Below are positions 41,995 through 51,299 of a DNA stretch of 64,000 bases, piece by piece (position 1 is the stretch's first letter; the number at the start of each line of letters is the position of its first letter). A program made the position numbers and the translations under genes. The DNA is from Clostridium sp. OF03-18AA. GTDB lineage: Bacteria > Bacillota > Clostridia > Lachnospirales > Lachnospiraceae. The stretch lies in assembly GCF_003478035.1 (NCBI RefSeq), contig NZ_QUEP01000001.1, forward strand, positions 310,001 through 374,000. Reading direction: 5' to 3'. The notes beneath the pieces are model-generated. The model made no database searches. It saw only the letters and a program-made list of their open reading frames with translations, and had not been told where the DNA came from.

Positions 41995-42204
41995 TATAAT
42001 TTTTTAAACACTACATTCAAACAAGCCAATAAGCCAGAAGAAAAATACTACTTGCCTGAAAATATGAATTCTAAATTCACAGAGCAGCAATTTTCCCTCT
42101 GGGTTTTGGAATAGATCAAGCGGAAAACATTTCCGCGGCGGCACATTGGGGGCACCACCTTGCGTCGCCTAATAAAAAGTTATTGATGCCTGAAAGGAGT
42201 TTTT

Positions 42205-43017
42205 ATGATGAAGACAGCATTAACGATCGCTGGAAGCGATTCCAGCGGAGGCGCCGGCATCCAGGCCGATTTAAAGACGATGATCGCAAACGGAGTATAC
42301 GGAATGAGCGCGATCACAGCACTGACGGCCCAGAACACGACCGGCGTCCAGGGGATTTTCGAGGTAACACCGGAATTCCTGGAACAGGAGATCGACAGCG
42401 TATTTACGGACATCCGTCCGGACGCGGTAAAGATCGGAATGGTTTCTTCTGCGGGACTGATCAAGTCCATCGCAAAGAAGCTTCATGAACACAAAGCAGA
42501 AAATATCGTTGTGGACCCGGTCATGGTGGCGACAAGCGGATCAAAGCTGATCAGCGACGATGCCATCGGCACATTAAAAGAATACCTGTTTCCGATGGCG
42601 GCAGTCCTGACCCCGAATATCCCGGAGACAGAGGTTTTATCAGGGATGGAAGTAAAGTCCGCCGAGGACATGATTGCGGCGGCAAAACAGATCAGTGAGA
42701 CCTATCACTGCGCGGTCCTCTGTAAGGGCGGTCATCAGTTGAATGATGCCAACGACCTGTTATACCGCGACGGCAGCTACCGCTGGTTCAACGGTAAGCG
42801 TATCGACAACCCGAACACCCACGGAACCGGATGCACCTTATCGAGCGCCATCGCCTCCAATCTGGCGAAGGGTTATGACCTCGATACGGCGGTGGAACGC
42901 GCAAAGGCTTACATCTCCGGAGCGCTGGCAGCCATGCTGGATCTCGGACATGGATCCGGACCGATGGACCATGGATTTGATTTTCGCGGAAAAGGATTTG
43001 CGGAGGAACAGGCATGA
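42205..43017 (+). CDS. thiD: Hydroxymethylpyrimidine/phosphomethylpyrimidine kinase ThiD
   Basis: A 270-residue ribokinase-fold enzyme that phosphorylates HMP and HMP-phosphate. It shows ALTIAGSDSSGGAGIQADLKT at the N-terminus (substrate loop), PVMVATSGSKL, LTPNIPETEVLSGM and the C-terminal NTHGTGCTLSSAIASNLA motif with catalytic Cys. AAAGGAG precedes the first ATG. Its stop overlaps the tenA start (ATGA). A 210-nt gap separates it from thiE. Confidence 0.97.
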   Translation: MMKTALTIAGSDSSGGAGIQADLKTMIANGVYGMSAITALTAQNTTGVQGIFEVTPEFLEQEIDSVFTDIRPDAVKIGMVSSAGLIKSIAKKLHEHKAENIVVDPVMVATSGSKLISDDAIGTLKEYLFPMAAVLTPNIPETEVLSGMEVKSAEDMIAAAKQISETYHCAVLCKGGHQLNDANDLLYRDGSYRWFNGKRIDNPNTHGTGCTLSSAIASNLAKGYDLDTAVERAKAYISGALAAMLDLGHGSGPMDHGFDFRGKGFAEEQA

Positions 43018-43676
43018 CGATGACAGAACGCCTTTTAGAGGCAACAAAGGAGATCTGGGACGGCTATAACGAGACGCCTTTTGTAAAGGGAATCGCGGAC
43101 GGCAGTCTGGATCATGAAAAATTTAAATATTATATGATACAGGATTATCTGTATCTTCTTGACTATACAAAGGTATTTTCCATCGGCACGGCGAAGGCGA
43201 AAAACCTCGCCGCTATGCGCCTGTTCGCGGGTTATACCCATTCGATCCTGGACGGTGAAATGGATATCCACCGCGCGTACATGACGAGACTCGGAATCGC
43301 GAAGGAGGAGGCGGAGCAGACACCGGTCGCTCTTGATAATCTGTCCTATACCTCTTATATGCTTCGTGTCGCTTACGAGGAAGGAGAGGCAGAGGTCATG
43401 GCGGCAATCCTTTCCTGCGCGTTGAGCTATGAGTTTATCGCGAAGAAGATCCTTGCGGAGTATCCGGCCGCAGATAAGCATGAGTTCTATGGGGAATGGG
43501 TCAGCGGATATGCGTCCGATTCCTACCACGAGGACAATGAGGTGCTGGCAGATCTGATGAACCGCCTGACGGAGGACTATTCCGAGAAGCGGAAACAGCA
43601 TCTCGTGGACATATTTACAGCATGCTCCCGCTACGAGGCGGCATTCTGGGATATGGCATGGGAAATGAGGCAGTAG
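43014..43676 (+). CDS. tenA: TenA-family thiaminase II / aminopyrimidine aminohydrolase
   Basis: A 220-residue helical protein of the TenA family. Typical stretches are TPFVKGIADGSLDHEKFKYYMIQDYLYLLDY and ILSCALSYEFIAKKI, where the Cys is the catalytic residue of TenA, and the YxxWVSGYASDSYH segment. It releases HMP from degraded thiamin (formylaminopyrimidine), feeding thiD. It overlaps thiD by 4 nt and is followed after 1 nt by the ABC ATPase gene, whose transporter likely brings in the degraded pyrimidine. Confidence 0.96.
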   Translation: MTMTERLLEATKEIWDGYNETPFVKGIADGSLDHEKFKYYMIQDYLYLLDYTKVFSIGTAKAKNLAAMRLFAGYTHSILDGEMDIHRAYMTRLGIAKEEAEQTPVALDNLSYTSYMLRVAYEEGEAEVMAAILSCALSYEFIAKKILAEYPAADKHEFYGEWVSGYASDSYHEDNEVLADLMNRLTEDYSEKRKQHLVDIFTACSRYEAAFWDMAWEMRQ

Positions 43677-43677
43677 G

Positions 43678-44430
43678 ATGCTGAAATTTGACAATGTAAG
43701 CTTTCAATATGATGTGGAAGATTTCTCCATCATTGACCACCTCTCCTTCGATGTACAGGACGGGGAATTCGTGTCCGTCATCGGCGCTTCCGGCTGTGGT
43801 AAGAGTACGATCTTCCGGCTTGTGAACAAGCTTCTTCTGCCGGCTTCCGGCGAGATCCTTGTGGACGGAGAGTCCATTGAGAAGAAGAGAAACTACTGTG
43901 GATACATGCCGCAGCAGGATCTTTTATTTCCATGGCGGACCGTGAGGGAGAATCTCCTGCTGCCGATGGAGATCCGGGGCGGATATTCGAAAACGGAGAT
44001 GAGAGAGAAAGCGGACGCGGCGCTGGAATCGGTTGGTCTTAAGGACTGGGGTGACAAGATGCCGAAGGAGCTTTCCGGCGGCATGCGCCAGAGAGCGGCG
44101 TTTGCGAGAACGGTGCTCACGGGTTCCGACCTTCTGCTCCTCGATGAGCCATTTTCAGCCCTCGATTACCTGACGAGGATCTCCATGCGGGAATGGCTTT
44201 TAGAGCAGTGGGAGAGGGAGAAAAAGACAGTCCTTTTTATCACGCACGATGTGGAGGAAGCGGTCTTTTTGTCCAGCCGGATCCTGGTTGTAGAGGAATC
44301 ACCGATCACCCATCTGCGGTCCATTGATGTTCCGGCAGAATATCCGAGATCCAGGGACGAGCTTCGGAAACCGGAGATACTGTCCCTGAAGGAGGAGCTG
44401 ATCGGTATGCTGAGGAAGGAGACGTCATGA
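43678..44430 (+). CDS. ThiZ-like ABC transporter ATPase (HMP precursor uptake)
   Basis: A 250-residue ATPase of the nitrate/taurine/thiamin-precursor group. Walker A GASGCGKST is near residue 37-45, the signature LSGGMRQRAAFART near 132, Walker B LLLLDEPFSALD and the switch FITHDVEEAVFLS follow. It starts right after tenA and overlaps the permease gene by 4 nt. The neighbours suggest import of formylaminopyrimidine or HMP. Confidence 0.93.
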   Translation: MLKFDNVSFQYDVEDFSIIDHLSFDVQDGEFVSVIGASGCGKSTIFRLVNKLLLPASGEILVDGESIEKKRNYCGYMPQQDLLFPWRTVRENLLLPMEIRGGYSKTEMREKADAALESVGLKDWGDKMPKELSGGMRQRAAFARTVLTGSDLLLLDEPFSALDYLTRISMREWLLEQWEREKKTVLFITHDVEEAVFLSSRILVVEESPITHLRSIDVPAEYPRSRDELRKPEILSLKEELIGMLRKETS

Positions 44431-45239
44431 GTAAGAAGATGAAGAAGGATCATGCGCGGGTTCCTTCCGGGGCTTCGCGCGGACAGACCCATAATTTTCT
44501 GAGTACGAATCTTCCGGCGGCGATTCTGGTGGCAGCTCTGCTGATCTTCTGGCAGGCGGCGGCTATGGGGATCGACGCGGCGTATATTCTGCCGTCACCG
44601 ACTCAGGTGGTGGTACGGCTCTGGGAGCTTAGAGGTCCGTTATTTAAGGCACACCTTCCGGCAACGATGTCGGTGGTGGGGATCGGACTTCTGATCTCCA
44701 TTATTCTTGGCCTTGGTCTGGCCGTTCTGATGGATGCCAGCGAGACAGCGGAAAAGGCACTTTATCCGCTTATCATCGCGTCCCAGACGATCCCGACGAC
44801 AGCTCTGGCACCGCTTTTTGTACTCTGGTTCGGATATACGATCTGGAGCAAGGTGCTTGTGACGGTGCTGATCACATTTTTCCCGATCACGATCACGGTA
44901 TTCGACGGATTTAAGTCGGTGAAGACGGAGATGGAAGAGCTCTTGTTTACCTTTGGCGCGGATAAACGCCAGATTTTTATGAAGTTAAAGGTTCCGGCTG
45001 TCCTGCCCTGCTTTTTCTCAGCGATCAAGATGGCAGTCCCGTTATCGATCATCGGAGCGGCCATCGGTGAATGGCTGGGAGCTCAGAGCGGACTTGGATA
45101 CTTCAGCAGGAGGATGATGACACAGCTTGATGGAGCTGGAGTGTTCGCACCGATCTTATTGTTATCGGTGGCAGCGATGGCGGCTGTCTGGGTGGTCACA
45201 CTGCTCGAAAAACGGATCATTCACTGGAGAAATGAGTAG
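44427..45239 (+). CDS. ThiX-like ABC transporter permease
   Basis: A 270-residue permease with about six helices (AAILVAALLIFWQAAAMG, then VVGIGLLISIILGLGLAVLM) and the EAA-loop region near 175-195 (ELLFTFGADKRQIFMKLKVPAVLPCFF). A hydrophilic N-terminal stretch of about 28 residues precedes helix 1. It is coupled to the ATPase gene (ATGA overlap) and is followed by the binding protein gene at 73 nt. Confidence 0.93.
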   Translation: MSKKMKKDHARVPSGASRGQTHNFLSTNLPAAILVAALLIFWQAAAMGIDAAYILPSPTQVVVRLWELRGPLFKAHLPATMSVVGIGLLISIILGLGLAVLMDASETAEKALYPLIIASQTIPTTALAPLFVLWFGYTIWSKVLVTVLITFFPITITVFDGFKSVKTEMEELLFTFGADKRQIFMKLKVPAVLPCFFSAIKMAVPLSIIGAAIGEWLGAQSGLGYFSRRMMTQLDGAGVFAPILLLSVAAMAAVWVVTLLEKRIIHWRNE

Positions 45240-45312
45240 AAAATACAACATGAAATTCTGGCTGACCAGTGAAAGAGCAGGACAAATTATTTTGATAACG
45301 AAAGGAAATGAC

Positions 45313-46392
45313 ATGAAAAAAGGAATGAGAATCGCTGCAGCGGTGATGGCTGCGGCTTTCAGTATGACAGTACTTGCAGGATGCGGTAAGAGTGAGACAA
45401 AGACAGCGGAGACGACGGCAGCGGCTTCAGCGGACAACAGCAGCGCGGCAGAGACAGCGGCTGCTTCTGATGAGAAAAAGGATCTCCGTGAGGTCAACGT
45501 GGTATTGGACTGGTATCCGAACGCGATCCACACCTTTATCTACACCGCCATCGAGCGCGGATATTATGCGGAAGAGGGGCTTGATGTGAAGGTCCGCTTC
45601 CCGGCGAATGCGAATGATGCTCTGGCACTTGTCGCTGCCGGCAAGGCGGAGATCGGAATGTATTATCAGCAGGATGTGATCCAAGCGGTTGCAAATCAGG
45701 GAACGAAGATCAAGTCCATCGGTGCGATCGTGCAGTCTCCGTTGAGCATTGTACTTTCTTTAAAGGATAAGAATATTACAAGCCCGTCCGATCTTGTCGG
45801 AAAGACAGTTGGATACGGCGGAACAGCTCTCAGTGAGTCTATTGTGAAGACCATGATGGAGTATGTGGGCGCGGACGCGTCAGATGTAAATCTGATCGAC
45901 GTTGGATTTGACCTGATGAGCTCCATGACTACCGGAAACGTGGATGCCACCATCGGCTGCCTTGTGAACCATGAGGTTCCGCAGCTGGAGGAAGAGGGCT
46001 TTGATGTCAATTATTTCATGGCAAACGGATATGGCATTCCGAATTATTATGAGGAAGTGTTCCTCGCAAATAATGAGATGATCGAGAGTGAGCCGGAGGT
46101 CTTAAAGGGCTTTTTACGTGCATCTGCAAAGGGCTTTGAGGACTTTAAGAAGGATCCGGACGGCTGCCTCGCGATCCTCATGAACAACCAGAATGAGGAG
46201 AATTTCCCGCTGACACAGAGCGTTGAGGAGAAATCCTGTGAGACTCTGCTGCCGCTTATGGAGACGGAGGATGTTCCGTTCCTGACACAGACGGAAGAGT
46301 GCTGGCAGGAGAACATCGACTGGATGCTTGAGAGTGGACTGATCGATCAGAAGGTTGAGGTTTCTGATGTGATGGTGGACCTCGGGGAGTAG
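45313..46392 (+). CDS. ThiY-like substrate-binding lipoprotein (NMT1/THI5 domain)
   Basis: A 359-residue lipoprotein. The ATG at 45313 follows AAAGGAAA; the signal peptide ends in TVLAGCGKS (lipobox). After an Ala/Thr-rich linker the NMT1/THI5-like domain begins: REVNVVLDWYPNAIHTFIYTAIERGYYAEEGLDV, DALALVAAGKAEIGMYYQQDV, SPLSIVLSLKD, and VGKTVGYGGTALSES. Proteins of this type bind HMP-like pyrimidines. It completes the thiE-thiD-tenA-transporter cluster. Confidence 0.93.
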   Translation: MKKGMRIAAAVMAAAFSMTVLAGCGKSETKTAETTAAASADNSSAAETAAASDEKKDLREVNVVLDWYPNAIHTFIYTAIERGYYAEEGLDVKVRFPANANDALALVAAGKAEIGMYYQQDVIQAVANQGTKIKSIGAIVQSPLSIVLSLKDKNITSPSDLVGKTVGYGGTALSESIVKTMMEYVGADASDVNLIDVGFDLMSSMTTGNVDATIGCLVNHEVPQLEEEGFDVNYFMANGYGIPNYYEEVFLANNEMIESEPEVLKGFLRASAKGFEDFKKDPDGCLAILMNNQNEENFPLTQSVEEKSCETLLPLMETEDVPFLTQTEECWQENIDWMLESGLIDQKVEVSDVMVDLGE

Positions 46393-46950
46393 GTTCCTTG
46401 GGGAAATCTTATAGGAATTGAGAAATACCGGGATGGCGGGGAGACTGCTGTTCCGGTATTTTTATGGTCTGAGTCAGGAAAAGAGAGAGTGGGTCAACTT
46501 GGCGGAAGTACGCGCAGGTCAGCTTCCGGCTCCTGGTGCTGTCGATTTCCAGGCGGTTCCTCTATGCTTGCAGAAAAATGCTAAGGGCGGAGAAAATGGG
46601 ACGCAACTCGCTTCGCTCAGACAAGCGCCCCATTTCCTCCAACGCATTTTCCTGCGAGCCAAGAGGAAGCCAGGCCTGTAAATCAGGCACCCGGTTCCGG
46701 AGGCTGACCTGCGCTGGGGATTGAAGATTTAAGTAAAGATCTGGATGATGTATATAGTTGTTACTGTGGAAAAGAACGCTTGTTCATATGAAAGATATGT
46801 ATTATAATTGAGGTTAGATAACGTTTTTTCGAAGAAAAAAGAGATGTCTGGATGGAGGAAAACTGTACTGTTTCGGTTTTTGAAAATCAGGCATCGCGTC
46901 CAGAGGCAGTCCTGTGCTGGATATTGACGAGATTAAATGGGAGGAAGGTT
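46393..46950. other. Intergenic region containing a large palindromic element
   Basis: No gene is evident before the MFS start at 46951. Most of it is the palindromic element at 46512-46714; the rest is AT-rich with possible promoter sequence near 46780-46830. Confidence 0.5.
46512..46714. repeat. Long palindromic element, copy 1 (about 203 bp)
   Basis: Outer arms GCGCAGGTCAGC and GCTGACCTGCGC pair. Inside, TTCCTCT with AAGAGGAA, GCAGAAAAATGC with GCATTTTCCTGC and an inner AATGGGACGC with GCGCCCCATTT pair further. The loop reads AACTCGCTTCGCTCAGACAAG. A second copy lies at 52620-52829 with the same middle but different, still complementary, outer and inner arms. Confidence 0.8.
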
Positions 46951-48174
46951 ATGGCGGAACAGATGAAGAAGGAGAGGGCAAGGCGGCTGTTTTTGATCGC
47001 TTTCGTCCTGTTCACGTTTGCGAACGGATTTGGCGGCAGTATTATCTCGAACTATTTTAAGGGCGTGTATCAGGTGGACTCGGTGCAGAGGGGGCTTTTG
47101 GAGATCCCGAGGGAGCTGCCGGGAGTTGTGGGAGTGTTTGTGATCACGGCGCTGTCGGGATGTGGAAATCTGACGTTAGCGATGATCAGTTTCTGCCTGT
47201 ACGCGGTGGGAATGTTTGTCTTTGGACTTTTATCTCCGGGATATCTCTTAATGCAGCTGTTTGTGTTTACCTATTCTCTCGGGGATCATATTGTCATGCC
47301 GGTCCGGGACGCGATCGCGATGGATCTCGCGGATGAGGGGAAGACGGGAACGTTTCTCGGAAAATACCGGGGATATGCGACGATGGGGTCCATGGCGGCA
47401 TCGCTGCTTGTATTTATCGGGTTCCGGTACGGGGCGTTCTGGTTCCGGGCGGACAGATCGATCGTTCCGTCGTTCTGCGTGTCACTTGTAGTCGTTGCGG
47501 CGGCGTTATTCTTCCTGTGGAGACTGAGAAGAGAGGTTCCGGCCCTTGATGTGCGGAAGCATGATGAGAAGAAAAAAGGACTGCCGCTTAAGAAGAAATA
47601 CATTCCTTATTATATCGTTACGGGTGTTTATGGTTTCCAGAAACGGATGCGTCTGGTGTTTGCACCGTGGATCATTATCGAGCTTCTTGCGATGGGGGCA
47701 GATACGGTGGCGCTTCTTGGAATCGCGGCGCATTTTGGCAGCAGTATGATTGCTCCGCAGATCGGAAAATTTCTTGACCGGTATGGTGTGAAAAAGGGAC
47801 TTGTTCTGGAGAGTGTGACGATCGGGGCGATCTTTCTGTATGCGGCCTGGGCAGTCCATGGGATCACGTCAGGTGTGTTTACGGGGAGAGTGGAGCAGAT
47901 CTTTGCGTTCACGGCATATATTTTTATTATGATCGCAGATCATTTTAACGCGGTCCATGTGATGTTGATGAAAAAACTCAGCGACTCTCCGGCGGACGTG
48001 ATGGAGAACCTGTCGTTCGGCCTGAGTGTGGATCATGTGCTGGCCGTGACGGTCTCCGGGCTTTTAGGAGCTGTCTGGAAGTTTGTCGGTCCGGAGTGGG
48101 TGTTTGTATTGGGAGCAGCGGTCTGCCTGGTGCATTTCGGGGTGGCTGTGTGGCTTGGAAAGAGAGCAAATTAG
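46951..48174 (+). CDS. MFS-type transporter
   Basis: A 407-residue, 12-helix membrane protein; the start at 46951 (MAEQMKKERARRLFLIAFVL) follows GGGAGGAAGG. It shows LPGVVGVFVITALSGCGN, AIAMDLADEGKTGTFLGKYRGYATMGS and KFLDRYGVKKGLVLES between helices, as in major facilitator proteins. Substrate unknown. It stands between the palindromic element and the ogt gene. Confidence 0.88.
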   Translation: MAEQMKKERARRLFLIAFVLFTFANGFGGSIISNYFKGVYQVDSVQRGLLEIPRELPGVVGVFVITALSGCGNLTLAMISFCLYAVGMFVFGLLSPGYLLMQLFVFTYSLGDHIVMPVRDAIAMDLADEGKTGTFLGKYRGYATMGSMAASLLVFIGFRYGAFWFRADRSIVPSFCVSLVVVAAALFFLWRLRREVPALDVRKHDEKKKGLPLKKKYIPYYIVTGVYGFQKRMRLVFAPWIIIELLAMGADTVALLGIAAHFGSSMIAPQIGKFLDRYGVKKGLVLESVTIGAIFLYAAWAVHGITSGVFTGRVEQIFAFTAYIFIMIADHFNAVHVMLMKKLSDSPADVMENLSFGLSVDHVLAVTVSGLLGAVWKFVGPEWVFVLGAAVCLVHFGVAVWLGKRAN

Positions 48175-48302
48175 ATTTCCATTTTTGCAAAGAAGTTTTG
48201 GGAGAACGTGGTATGATAGATTCAGAAACTTGGAAATCATGTGACAGGTAAAGAAACTGCGGAATGACTGCTGCAGAGGATATATTTGGGAGGAACGAGG
48301 AT

Positions 48303-48839
48303 ATGATCTTTGTATCACACTATGATTCACCGCTTGGAATCCTTTATCTGGCGGCGGATGAAGAAGCGTTAAAGGGAGTCTGGTTTGAGGGGCAGAAATA
48401 TTTTGCTTCCGGGTTAAAAGAGAACGGGACAGAGGAGAAGGAAACTCCTGTCTTGAAGAGGACGAGAGAGTGGCTGGATCTTTATTTCGCAGGGAAAGAT
48501 CCGGAGTTTCTTCCACCGCTGGCGCCGGACGGATCAGAATTCCGGAAAGAGGTCTGGAAGCTCCTGCTTACGATCCCATACGGGAAGACGATGACTTACG
48601 GAGAAATCGGCAGAAAAATTGCTGAGATGACAGGAAAAAAGCACATGTCCGCTCAGGCCGTCGGAGGCGCGGTCGGCCACAATCCGATCTCGATCCTGAT
48701 TCCATGCCACCGGGTGGTCGGAACAAACGGGAGCCTTACCGGGTATGCGGGCGGAATTGAGAAGAAGATCGGGCTTTTGAAACTGGAACAGACAGACATG
48801 TCCGGGATGTTTGTGCCGAAGAGAGGGACGGCGCTGTAG
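48303..48839 (+). CDS. ogt: Methylated-DNA-protein cysteine methyltransferase (Ogt type)
   Basis: A 178-residue suicide repair protein. The start at 48303 follows GGGAGGAACGAGG. The C-terminal domain has the helix-turn-helix TYGEIGRKIAEMTGKKHMSAQAVGGAVGHNP and the active-site ILIPCHRVVG, in which the Cys accepts the alkyl group from O6-methylguanine. The N-terminal domain (MIFVSHYDSPLGILYLAADEEALKG) is typical. Confidence 0.96.
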   Translation: MIFVSHYDSPLGILYLAADEEALKGVWFEGQKYFASGLKENGTEEKETPVLKRTREWLDLYFAGKDPEFLPPLAPDGSEFRKEVWKLLLTIPYGKTMTYGEIGRKIAEMTGKKHMSAQAVGGAVGHNPISILIPCHRVVGTNGSLTGYAGGIEKKIGLLKLEQTDMSGMFVPKRGTAL

Positions 48840-48889
48840 TTGAAAATAAAGTTGTAATTAGCTGCAAAGTAACGGAAGGAGCTGATATC

Positions 48890-50596
48890 ATGGATGAATT
48901 TTTAAAACTGCCGGTTGGCATCGATAATTTTGAAAAGATCCGTCAAAATGGATTCTACTATGTCGATAAGACGAGCCTGATCGAGCAGCTCTTTTCGAGT
49001 TGGGGGGAAGTTAATTTATTTACCCGTCCGCGCCGTTTTGGAAAAACACTTAATATGAGTATGCTAAAGTACTTTTTTGAAATCGGGACGGACCGGTCGC
49101 TTTTTGATGGACTCCATATTTCATCAAATGAAAAGATATGTTCTGAACATATGGGAAAATATCCGGTGATCTTTCTTTCATTAAAAAATGCAGAAGGATT
49201 GAATTTTGATACAGCGAAATATCAGATGGTCGAACTCATTGCGAGGGAGGCAGAGCGGTTTCCTTTTTTGGCAAAGGACACAAATTTATCGGATCGTGAC
49301 AGAGAAAAATATAGAGTGTTGACTGCATTTGCAGATGGGCATTATCAGATGAGTGATGATGTACTGTGCGGCTCTCTGCAGACGCTTTCCGAACTTCTGT
49401 ATAAGCATTTTAATCAGAAGACGGTTATTCTGATCGATGAATATGATGTACCGCTTGATAAGGCATTTCAGCATGGTTATTATCGGGAGATGGTTGCTTT
49501 GATCCGGGCGCTGTTCGGAAGGGCACTGAAAACAAATGAGGCTTTAGCCTTTGCAGTATTGACTGGGTGTCTCAGGGTTTCTAAAGAGAGTATTTTTACG
49601 GGATTAAATAATTTTAAGATTCTGTCGATTACGGATTCGCGGTTTGATGAACAGTTTGGTTTTACAGATAAAGAAGTACAGAAACTTCTCGCGGATTATC
49701 ACTTGGAAGCGAGATTTTCGGAAACGAAGGAATGGTACGACGGGTATCGTTTTGGCAATGTTGACGTGTACTGTCCGTGGGATGTCATTAATCATATCGA
49801 CCGAATCAAGGACGATCCGAATGCAAGACCAGAAGCATACTGGATCAATACCAGCGGGAATGACCTTGTAAAGCGTTTTGTGGATAAGGCAAACAGAACG
49901 ACCCGGAATGAGATCGAACAGTTGATTGCCGGGAATGCAATTGAAAAAATGCTCCGTCTTGATCTCACTTATGATGAGATCGATAACAGCATCGAAAATC
50001 TCTGGAGTGTTCTATTTACCACTGGATATCTCACACAGGCAGGGATGACAGAGGATGGCGCGTACAGGCTCGTGATACCAAACCGGGAGATTCGCGAAGT
50101 GTTTAAAATGCAGATCCAGGAGTGGTTTAAAAAGTCGATCTTCAGCAATACGGAGCAGTTAACTGCTTTCTGGAAAGCTTTTGAAGAGGGAAATACGGAT
50201 GGAGTCGAGATGTATCTCAATCGAATCATGAGCAATTCCATCAGTGTTTTTGATATAAAAACGGGAGAAGGGAAAAAAGAAATCTCGTATCATAACCTTC
50301 TTGTTGGTATTTTGACGGGAAATGCAGACTGGCTTGTAAAATCTAATGTCGAGGCAGGAGAGGGATTTGCGGATATTATCGTAGAAACGGAAGATCCGAA
50401 TGCAGGCATTGTTGTGGAACTGAAATATACGAAGGATTACGATGAGATGGAGCAGGCCTGCAGGGCGGCGTTGGATCAGATCAATGACCGGCGTTATCAG
50501 GAATATCTTTTAAATGATGGGCGAAAAGATATCACACTTTACGGAATTGCCTTCTGTAAAAAGCGTTGTAAAGCGATGGCTTCCGGAAACTTATAA
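48890..50596 (+). CDS. AAA-ATPase-like protein with C-terminal PD-(D/E)XK (DUF1703) domain
   Basis: A 568-residue protein common in gut Clostridia and Bacteroidetes. The N-terminal AAA-ATPase-like part has LPVGIDNFEKIRQNGFYYVDKTSLIEQL and FTRPRRFGKTLNMSM, and TVILIDEYDVPLDKAF as Walker B. The C-terminal part holds EAGEGFADIIVETEDPNAGIVVELKYTKD, a nuclease-type D...ExK core. Function is unknown; such genes are often multicopy and linked to mobile or defence regions. It begins 50 nt after ogt and is followed by a terminator. Confidence 0.9.
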   Translation: MDEFLKLPVGIDNFEKIRQNGFYYVDKTSLIEQLFSSWGEVNLFTRPRRFGKTLNMSMLKYFFEIGTDRSLFDGLHISSNEKICSEHMGKYPVIFLSLKNAEGLNFDTAKYQMVELIAREAERFPFLAKDTNLSDRDREKYRVLTAFADGHYQMSDDVLCGSLQTLSELLYKHFNQKTVILIDEYDVPLDKAFQHGYYREMVALIRALFGRALKTNEALAFAVLTGCLRVSKESIFTGLNNFKILSITDSRFDEQFGFTDKEVQKLLADYHLEARFSETKEWYDGYRFGNVDVYCPWDVINHIDRIKDDPNARPEAYWINTSGNDLVKRFVDKANRTTRNEIEQLIAGNAIEKMLRLDLTYDEIDNSIENLWSVLFTTGYLTQAGMTEDGAYRLVIPNREIREVFKMQIQEWFKKSIFSNTEQLTAFWKAFEEGNTDGVEMYLNRIMSNSISVFDIKTGEGKKEISYHNLLVGILTGNADWLVKSNVEAGEGFADIIVETEDPNAGIVVELKYTKDYDEMEQACRAALDQINDRRYQEYLLNDGRKDITLYGIAFCKKRCKAMASGNL

Positions 50597-50619
50597 TTGA
50601 TTGGTGTTAATGATGGATG

Positions 50620-50665
50620 GGTGTAGTGCAGAAAAACGAATTTTTTGCATTACACCTGTTTTTTA
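50620..50665 (+). terminator. Terminator after the AAA-ATPase-like gene
   Basis: GGTGTAGTGCA and TGCATTACACC pair around a 15-nt loop and are followed by TGTTTTTTA. Confidence 0.88.
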
Positions 50666-50710
50666 TGATATTATGGTAGCGGAAGAATTTAGATTTCGTT
50701 GAGGTGCGAC

Positions 50711-51226
50711 ATGAAGATACAGAAAAAATGGCTCTATATACTGCTGGCTGCAGCAGGTGTGTTCGGTGTGGTCACAATTCTCTTTTTTTCAGGTGAAAAA
50801 TGGCTGCGTGATGGCTGGTATTATATCCCTGACAGGGCGATCGCCATTGCACTTGGGCTCTGCGTGTTCTGGCAGATCGTGCTGACAGCGTGGACATTTT
50901 TTTTGCTGGCGTGGAACAGAAAGAAATTCGACGGCTGGATGAGAAGGATTATCAGGATACCGGTGATCGTGGCGGCGGTTTTTCTGTTCCTGTTTTTTGC
51001 ATGGAACTGGTTTCTTTACAGTCTTGGATTTGAGCAGAAAGTGGAACAGTATGATGAACACATTGCCCTGTATGTAACGAATACATTTGTGAGAACGAGA
51101 TTTCGGTATCCGCATTATATGTATGAGGAAAACTGGCTGTTTATGAGGAGTCTGAGTGATGAAGAACAGCAGGAAGCTGTTTTAAAATACGGAGATCCGG
51201 ATGATTATTACAGGGAATATCATTAA
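50711..51226 (+). CDS. Hypothetical membrane protein
   Basis: A 171-residue protein; the ATG at 50711 lies 5-6 nt after GAGGTG, although an in-frame TTG is 12 nt upstream. Three helices are visible: WLYILLAAAGVFGVVTILFF, ALGLCVFWQIVLTAWTFFLLAW, and IPVIVAAVFLFLFFAWNWFLYSL. The C-terminal soluble part has TRFRYPHYMYEENWLFMRSL and YGDPDDYYREYH. I recognise no family. Confidence 0.7.
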   Translation: MKIQKKWLYILLAAAGVFGVVTILFFSGEKWLRDGWYYIPDRAIAIALGLCVFWQIVLTAWTFFLLAWNRKKFDGWMRRIIRIPVIVAAVFLFLFFAWNWFLYSLGFEQKVEQYDEHIALYVTNTFVRTRFRYPHYMYEENWLFMRSLSDEEQQEAVLKYGDPDDYYREYH

Positions 51227-51299
51227 CGGCAGATGCAGATATGCGCCGGAAGAAAAGCTGCAGTTGGAGAGTTATGTGATTCAGAAAGGAAAATAAACG

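Noticed and set aside
46512..46714. Insertion sequence or MITE
   Set aside because: No transposase and no flanking target duplication were seen at either copy, and the arms vary with compensation rather than being copied.
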